DNA of 64,000 nt from Dromaius novaehollandiae (taxonomy: Eukaryota; Chordata; Aves; Casuariiformes; Dromaiidae), in NCBI RefSeq assembly GCF_036370855.1, contig NC_088112.1, forward strand, positions 17,042,469-17,106,468, given 5' to 3'. A program made the position numbers and the translations under genes. Every line of letters starts with the position of its first letter. Within the stretch, counting starts at the first letter, position 1. Shown one piece after another: positions 57,484-64,000 of this stretch. The notes under the pieces were generated by a model. The model searched no databases. It saw only the letters and a program-made list of their open reading frames with translations, and had not been told where the DNA came from.

Positions 57484-60400
57484 GAGGAATCCGTGTTCCT
57501 TCTTGGCCCTTTTTCCGTTTTTTTCATTTCTCATTCCTATTGTTGTGTACTCTTTCCATGGATCTCCTTTGTCCGAAGAAGAGCTGCTTTTTCCAGAACA
57601 CAAACCCGTCTTCTAGATTACAAAGATGAAGACCAGCAGCGGGGGTTTCTGAGGGTGGCGTCTCCGAGCTGACAAGGTGTGCGCGAGCAAGGTTGTCTGA
57701 TGGAAATCGCTGAGTAGCAGCATGGGGAGCTGTGTCGGTCCAGCCGAGGACACGGCGAGACGGAAGAGGCTTTACGGTGGTCCTAAGAGTTTGGTTTGTG
57801 CTGCACGTGCGTCTTTTAAATAGGCGTGGACTGCTTCCATTTTTTTGTAATTGTCCAGGTGTTTGGGCAACGTCAGAAAGGGAATAATGTTGCAGAGGAG
57901 ATGGCAAGTGACTGGTAAAAGCACTCCATATCTCTCACTCAATCCATAACCGTACTGTGAAATATCCCCTTTTGAAAGGGACCGTAATAAGTGCGTTGAG
58001 TTTCCTACAACCCGTTTAACCTGGGCAAGAGCAAGCCAGTCTCATGCTAAAGCTGCGGAGAGGACCTGCATTTGCAGAAAGATTTCAAGGAACTTGAAAC
58101 TTCAGGTTTTTTCTCCCTTTCCATTGAAGCAGGAGAAAAACAGCCTACACAGCAAGTATTTTTGGTCCTTCCTTGTGCTCCACTCAAGTGAGTCTCTTGC
58201 TATAGAGATGCCGCTGCCGTTCATAGGACCAGCACTTGATCTTCCTTAAAATCATCAGACTTTTTGAAATATGCAGGAACCTAATTAGCTCTCTTTCTTG
58301 CTTTGCTTTTTTTGGGGGGGTTTAAAAAATCCACCAGATTTTTCACAGAGATTTTTTAAAAGCCAGCATGTTGGCATTACACAGAGAAGAAAAGAGGTAA
58401 GCTTCTTACCCTGTTCTCCCACCGAGATCTGCAACAGTTCAATAACAAACACGTTCCCTAAGCCGTGCCCTTTCCCACTGACATCAATAACGTGAATGCA
58501 GAAAGCAGAATAAAGGAAAGCAGCGCCCGCTTTGACACTCAGCAGGGAAAATCAATTTTTACCAGCGTGTGACAAAAGCGGCAGGGCAACGAATATTGTT
58601 TCCAAGCTTTTGCAAGAGCAGCACCGAAATGGAAGCGAGAGGGAGAACCTCTAGAATTTTTTGAAGAAGTCCACAGTGTTCCTCCAAATCAGCAGACGTG
58701 GAAAAGCGAGTGCTTCTGCTCCGGCTTTTCCCGCTGGACAATGCATCGTTGTTTAATGAATGTCGAGATTTTTCTCCATTGCAGTCTGAGTTACTGTAGA
58801 TGTAGAAATGCATTTGTGTCCTTGTAATGTGAAACAAAGCTTCAATCTCTATATAGAAATCTTGAGAAATCAGTAAGCCAAAAAAGAAAGGTGAGACAGA
58901 CCTTGCCATGTTTTAATTTTGACGGCTTTTGCTGCAAGTGGGGGAACTTCCCCTCTTTTTTTTATTGTATAGCAGTTATCTTGACGTATATCCTTACCTG
59001 GAGTGTGGTTTGGCTGTGTCTTTAACACAGATGTTTAAGAGGAAAAAAAAACACCCAACTCTGTAAAATGAGGAAATGATCCTCTTAGCAAAGCATGCTT
59101 TGACTTTTGTTGCTGCGCGTCGGCTTTATTTAATCCGATAATTGGAGAGCGGGTGGTGTGATGTTTAGAGAGGCTTCTCTCGTGGTACCCATGCTTATAC
59201 TTACCAAACGCACTTTTGTTGTGATTCACCTAACTCTAGAAACATGCCCAAAACCCACACTTTTCCAGAGCACAGCTTTAACGCCCCGGTTTCTCGCACT
59301 GAGGACGTGAAACTGAGGGCTGACGCTCTCGGGAGGACGCTGCGCGGCTTACCCGGGCTCGGTTCATCGGCGTCGGGCTACAAGAAACCGTAGCCGGCTA
59401 TTCCCCATTAAATAAAACCTTTTACCATCTTCTCCAGTGAAGCTGTCGCAGCCTCTGGCATGCAAAACCGAGCCCAAGCACGGGCCGGGAGAGGCGGTGC
59501 TGCCTCGGCCCCAAACCGCGGCGTTTTCTGCCCTGGCTTTAACACCAGTGTTGCGGTGAGCAGGGAAAGGCGAGGAAACCCTCGGCACTAGCACGGGGCT
59601 CCTGGGGAGCAGCAGCGGTCCCCCACGGCGAGTCGCTCCTCGTCACGTGCTCCTTTGGTTTCCTGCTGTGGTTCGGGCTTTTTTTGGGTAAGAAAACCAA
59701 GTTTCTTAGCTCTCGCTGAGTCCGTTTGCAGCAGCTGTGTATCAGGGTCACAGAGAAGAGCTAGAAAACGGATGGGAATTAACAAACACGAGCAAGAACA
59801 AAACCCCAAAAGACAACATAATAAATAACACCATTCATGTGTTAAATCTCCTCATTTCCAACCTAACAGCCTGATTTTAGAGCAGAGAGGGGGAGGAAAG
59901 CTCGCCTGTGATTTGGAAGACCAGGTAGCGTAAAGCCGGATTAGCCCATGGCACGAGCGAGCAGCAGGGCGCAGCCAGCTGAGCACGGCGCCTGGCACCC
60001 CGGGTCGGAAAATCCGGCAGCACCGGGAAGACTAAAAGCCCATTGGAAGAGCGGATCCCACCGCACCGGTCCAGTTTGGGGCTGTGCCAGGGAGGTTGAG
60101 GTTTTCCTTTTAAGCAGTCATCAGCGTGTAAAACCCCAAAAAGCCCGATGAGCATCGTTGCTCCTGGTCTGCCGCGGTGAGGCTTCATAGATGTAAAATA
60201 TACGGCAATCCCCCGAGAGCTGTACGTGCCAGGAACTTGGGGAATCATTTTTAAGGTTAAAAAAAAAAGTGGTTTTACTAGAAAACATTAATTTTATGAA
60301 TTCTACACACAAAAAAAAGCTTTTATCCAAGTGTTTCCCCGTACTACTGAAACCCCATCCTTCAACTTCTCTTTCCCCACCCCAAATCTCCTGTTTTATG

Positions 60401-61760
60401 GAAGTTTTGCATGTTCCTGTAAGACGTTTGTAAAATCAAGGTTTGCTTGTGTTCCTAGAGGATAATCGCCAGTAAAAAGAAAAAGAAAAAAAGAAAACCC
60501 GACTGTAAGCGTGCTTTTTATCTATAGCACTAACACCGTAAGCATTAAATTGGAAGCAGGTGAAAATCCCCGTGGCGCCATGCACGGCTATTCCTGGCGG
60601 GAGGGTGGCACGCTGTCGGTCCATGCTGGCCCCGCTCGGATCATCCCCGTAATCCCGTGATCCCTGCTCATGCGATGGGTCCTGAGGCGGGATTTCACCA
60701 TCGTCTCCTGTTGAACTTCACGGGTGAAACTCATTTATCGCACCCCGTTTTTAGCAGCAGCCGGGGAGGACGGCTCTGGGCTGGGAAGCGCTGCAGCGGG
60801 GGGTCAGAGGCGGATGCACCAGGGAATCTGATTCGAGGAAAATCAGGAAAAAGGTAGAGCGTGTGTATGTTGACTGGCGCGTCCCTGCTTTGTTTCCCAT
60901 GCCTTAGAAGGGATCAAGAAAAAGAGAGCTTCCCCCCATCCCATCTCTCCCGTGGGATGTAGCGAGTGGAGCAGAACTCAGCACTGGGACATGCTCCTGG
61001 TTTCCTGCCGTGCCTTTTCAGCGCCGTCCGTTATTTGAGCCTTTCATCCGACTGCAGCGTTCCCCAGCGCTCTTAATTCCCTGCATTTAGTCTCTGCCCC
61101 TTTCCCTGCGCCCTGCCCTGATCCTCCTGGTGCTGCAGCTCCTGCGGCGACGCTACCGCCGGCCCCATCTTGCCCTGGTGCACGGTGCCCATCACCCCTG
61201 CTCGCGGCGCGGCGCCGCCGGGAGAGGACGAGGTGCAGAAATGGGGTCCGACCGCTGTCCCCTGTCGAGACTGCGGCAGATCGGTCAGATCGTGCAGCAC
61301 ATGGCAGCAGCCAGTGACTTGTGCTCTCGCCCGCTGCTGTTTCCACTTGTCAAAGCTGAGCCTGAACAGCAATTGCAAGAACAAATTGCAATTTTTTTTT
61401 TGCTTGGTACCTCCCAAAAGGCTGCATGCACTGTGCATAGGGGGGGTTGAGATCCCGTGACTCCAGTCCTCCCAGTATAAATCTGACGCAGGACGAGGAA
61501 GGATCCCTCGGCAGCAGCTGGCTGGGCACCAGCAGGTTTTAGGCACTGGTGGGGGGGAAGCACAACTTGCCCAGCCCGGCCCGGCCTGCGCGGAGCCCTG
61601 CACGACGGCAGCGACAAGCGGCCCCGGAGCACGGGACGGATGCTGCACTGCCGCGGTTGTGCTGCGTCCTTCACCGGAGCTTTAGCAACCTCCGCCGCAG
61701 CACCGGCTGCCAGGGCGGTAGGTGCTGGGAGGGTAATAAAGTGTCACTGGCAAACAACTG
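57484..61760 (+). other. possible distal RNF130 3' UTR / intergenic
   Basis: No recognised coding exon. Several + strand AATAAA hexamers (58509-58514, 59820-59825, 61735-61740) could end a long 3' UTR following the candidate distal exon. The last is followed by G/T-rich sequence and is the most convincing. GC and CpG content rise gradually toward the TBC1D9B promoter. Open frames in 61044-61674 on both strands are GC-driven and unrecognised. Confidence 0.35.
61735..61740 (+). promoter_or_regulatory. candidate distal polyadenylation signal AATAAA
   Basis: Canonical hexamer followed within 40 bases by a T/G-rich element, about 1.1 kb before the TBC1D9B start codon. Confidence 0.35.
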
Positions 61761-62600
61761 ATGGTTTTGCTAGTGTATTTTCCCTTTGGCTATAGATCCA
61801 AGCCCCAGAATACCCAGAGCGCAGCCATTTTTGCATTTCCCCCATTTCAAGAAAATCTCTGATTTCCCGGCAGCACCTGCTACCCCGAAAGCCAGGCCGC
61901 TCCGGCGGGAGGCTGGCTGGGCCCTGCCTCTGCCAAGGAGGCTCCCGGGCGCTCGCCGCAGCTGAAACCGAGGAAGGGGCTGGGCGCCTCGGAGGCCGTT
62001 TCTGAGAAAAGCCATCCCACGGAAAAGGAAAAATAGGTCCTTTTTATTGCACGCGCTTGGAGAGCAAACCAAATTCCCGCAAAGACCCTTCTCCTGACAC
62101 CCCTCCTCGAAAGGTCGGCGGCTGCATGGGCCGCCCTCGCTCCACGGGACGCTCTGCCCGAAGCCGGGAGCCTGTGCCATCCTCACCTGTTAGCAGCCGC
62201 AGAGGTATTCAATGCTTCGCGATTAATCTAACTGCTTTTTGCACAAAATGTGAGGTCTGGACTACTCCCTCGCATCAAGCGCTTGCCAGGACGGTGGTTT
62301 GTCCGTATTTGTTTCTCACGCTGCCGGCGGCTGCAGGGCACCGCTCTGGAGGCCGTTAGAACAAAACCAGCGCTTCGCTGCGGTCCATCCGTTCCCCCGG
62401 GGCGACGGGGCGGCTGTGGCCGGGCGTAGACGTGGGGCGCAAGAAAAGGGACGCAGCGATAGGGAAGGGCCCTCTAGCAGGGCTGGTCCTGAGGAAATAC
62501 AGGCGGGGAGGCTTCGCCCTTTCGCGCTGCCGGTCACGTCGCGATTCAGCGACGCCGCGGCGCGGCCGCACCAAGCCAACCAGCACCACCGCGGCCAGCT

Positions 62601-62672
62601 TGGCGGCGGGGGACTCGAACCCGTGGACTCCGCGCTGCCAAGCGGGAGCCCTCGCCGCTGCGCCACGGAGCG
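62601..62672 (-). tRNA. tRNA-like sequence, probably degenerate
   Basis: Read on the - strand there is an A-box (TGGCGCAGCGG, 62655-62665) and a perfect B-box (GGTTCGAGTCC, 62611-62621). Their spacing gives exactly 72 bases in canonical tRNA numbering. The D stem pairs at 3 of 4 positions, and the T stem at 3 of 5. The anticodon arm pairs only with a one-base register shift and a 6-base loop (nominal anticodon GGC). The acceptor ends do not pair, and no T-run terminator follows closely. It is best read as a tRNA pseudogene or TFIIIC-binding relic. Confidence 0.4.
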
Positions 62673-62815
62673 GGCGCCGCCCACCGCTGCCGTGAGGCGT
62701 CCGGGCCGCTAGAGGGCGCCGCGGCGGCGGCGCGGCCCCGTGACCCGTCGGCGCGGCCGCTCCCCCTGCGCCGGCCTCGCCTCGGCGCCCGGCCGGGCCT
62801 CCGCGCCGCGCCGCG

Positions 62816-62933
62816 ATGTGGCTGGGGCCCGAGGAGGTGCTGCTGGCCGGCGCGCTGTGGGTCACGGAGCGGGCCAACCCCTTCTTCCTGCTGCAGCGCC
62901 GCCGGGGGCACGGCAAGGGGGGCGGCCTCACCG
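62816..62933 (+). CDS. TBC1D9B: TBC1D9B coding exon 1 (partial gene)
   Basis: TBC1D9B is a large cytosolic protein with two N-terminal GRAM domains and a TBC domain, acting as a Rab GTPase-activating protein in vesicle recycling. Only its first 39 codons plus one base lie in this exon: [20 protein letters not shown], then [19 protein letters not shown]. This matches the mammalian N-terminus at nearly every position. ATG 62816 is the first codon of that conserved peptide. The donor is ACCG|GTGAGG (phase 1). The gene continues to the right of the window, on the same strand as RNF130. Confidence 0.94.
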
Positions 62934-64000
62934 GTGAGGCGCGGCGGCGGCGCGGGGAGGGGGGCGGGGGGCTCCCCCGGCCTGGCGGCGGAGGCCCGGT
63001 GCGGCGGGCGGTGGCTGCGCTGCCTCCGCGGGGCCAGGCCGCGCCGGCGGAGCGGGGCCAGGCCGGGCCGGGCCGCGCCGGGCCGTTGCGCCGCGGCGGG
63101 AGCGTTTCGCGTTGCCGAGGCCTCCTGCTCGCGGGGGGGTGGGAGCGGGGCGCCGCCGCTGCTGGCGGCTCCCGTCGGGTCTGGTGACAGAAACCGTTAC
63201 GGGGAGCCTCAGCGCGGCCGAAGCGCCGTGTAACCCCCCCCCACACACACACCCACAGACAGACAAACGGCCTCACCCCACAGTTCTTCTTTTCACGATA
63301 TTTGAAACGATTTTGAAGTACGCTGCTTTACATAGCTTGAGTAACTGCGTGTATAAATATATAAACGTCTTCTGCAATTTCCCAGGTTTTTAGAGGAGGA
63401 AGTGACACCCGATGCTCTTCTGGAAGATTAAACATTTAAACCGAACTGTTCTTAAGTGCCTGGAGCTCTGAGCTGGTTCGGTTCTTGAGCAGAGGTTTAA
63501 CTCGATGAGCAGGTCTTCCTTGGAGCCCCTGCGTGTTCGGAGCCCCAGGGCCTCTCTAAGGGAGCTGTGCAACTGCAGGTTCATGTTTTGGAGTTAGAAG
63601 AACATGCAGCCAAGCTGGAAGGATGTTTAAATGCTGTCATACTCAATTTTTTAAGTTTGTCTTTCTTCTGGTTTATATGTCAATATGTGACATATTAGGT
63701 ATTGTTACAGAAAGCATTCAGAATCACATTTAATCTGTATTCTGCCTACAACCACACACAAGAAGTCTGTAGCCAAAACTGAGATTTCTGTTGTGCTGGA
63801 CACACACACACACGTTTGTTTAGGGGTGACCAAACCCCATGAAGACATTCTGTGGATGAGTTTGCTATATATACATGTGCATCCCTCGACGTTAGGTTCA
63901 GTCGTATCTGTTACTTGCAAGTTGATAGCCAAGAGAGAGAAAGGGGAGGAAAAAGCATGTTTCATTCAGGTAACGAATGAGGTACAGATGAGAACAATTT
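62934..64000 (+). other. TBC1D9B intron 1 (start)
   Basis: The first about 300 bases remain in the CpG island, then composition falls to AT-rich. No further TBC1D9B exon is recognised before the window ends. Confidence 0.85.

Larger units (their letters stand above)
62280..63240 (+). promoter_or_regulatory. TBC1D9B CpG-island promoter
   Basis: Dense CpG and very high GC content surround the TBC1D9B start codon, with no TATA box evident. Transcription start is probably between about 62680 and 62800. A tRNA-like element lies on the - strand just upstream. Confidence 0.8.

Noticed and set aside
61044-61674. overlapping open frames on both strands upstream of TBC1D9B
   Set aside because: Several frames are open at once because of GC content, and none resembles a known protein.
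62356-63276. 306-codon - strand open frame over the TBC1D9B CpG island
   Set aside because: Low-complexity Pro/Arg/Ala product antisense to the real TBC1D9B exon 1; a compositional artefact.
1-64000. CR1 LINE, SINE or endogenous retrovirus insertions
   Set aside because: I looked for the CR1 3' octamer repeats, tRNA-SINE tails and retroviral LTR or gene signatures and found none I could support by eye; old diverged fragments may still be present.

Overview
The window is vertebrate nuclear DNA and looks avian. It has two large CpG-island promoters, GT-AG introns, AATAAA polyadenylation signals, and AT-rich introns almost free of interspersed repeats. RNF130 spans only about 45 kb here, compact next to the mammalian gene as I recall it. 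I saw no SINEs, no clear CR1 LINE tail and no intact retrovirus. The species cannot be fixed by reading alone.

Layout. Positions 1-1990 contain no recognisable coding exon. They end at a + strand AATAAA and may be the 3' UTR tail of the upstream gene (RASGEF1C or MAPK9 if mammalian gene order holds). Positions 2240-2830 form a small CpG-rich patch with a C-rich minisatellite, a 40-bp tandem duplication and a YY1-type motif. Positions 5560-6550 are the RNF130 CpG-island promoter, with a palindromic CRE. RNF130 (the Goliath E3 ubiquitin ligase) runs on the + strand from ATG 6248 to TGA 50815. All nine coding exons could be placed, with consistent phases and GT-AG borders, giving 424 residues: signal peptide, PA domain, transmembrane helix, RING-H2 and a C-terminal hydrophobic segment. 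From 50990 to 62280 lies the RNF130-TBC1D9B interval, which holds a candidate alternative RNF130 terminal exon at 57374-57483. Positions 62280-63240 are the TBC1D9B CpG island, with a tRNA-like sequence on the - strand and TBC1D9B coding exon 1 at 62816-62933. The rest of TBC1D9B lies beyond the right edge.

RNF130 followed head-to-tail by TBC1D9B matches the order I recall for human 5q35. The observations most worth checking are: (1) the alternative RNF130 last exon, which would replace the C-terminal hydrophobic helix with a hydrophilic tail of exactly the same length; (2) a sense-strand sequence in intron 2 resembling the 5' arm of mir-340, a microRNA hosted by mammalian RNF130; (3) a GC-rich two-exon open frame nested in intron 5; (4) the tRNA-like A-box/B-box element in the TBC1D9B promoter; (5) several perfect hairpins and long purine/pyrimidine strand-asymmetric tracts in introns.
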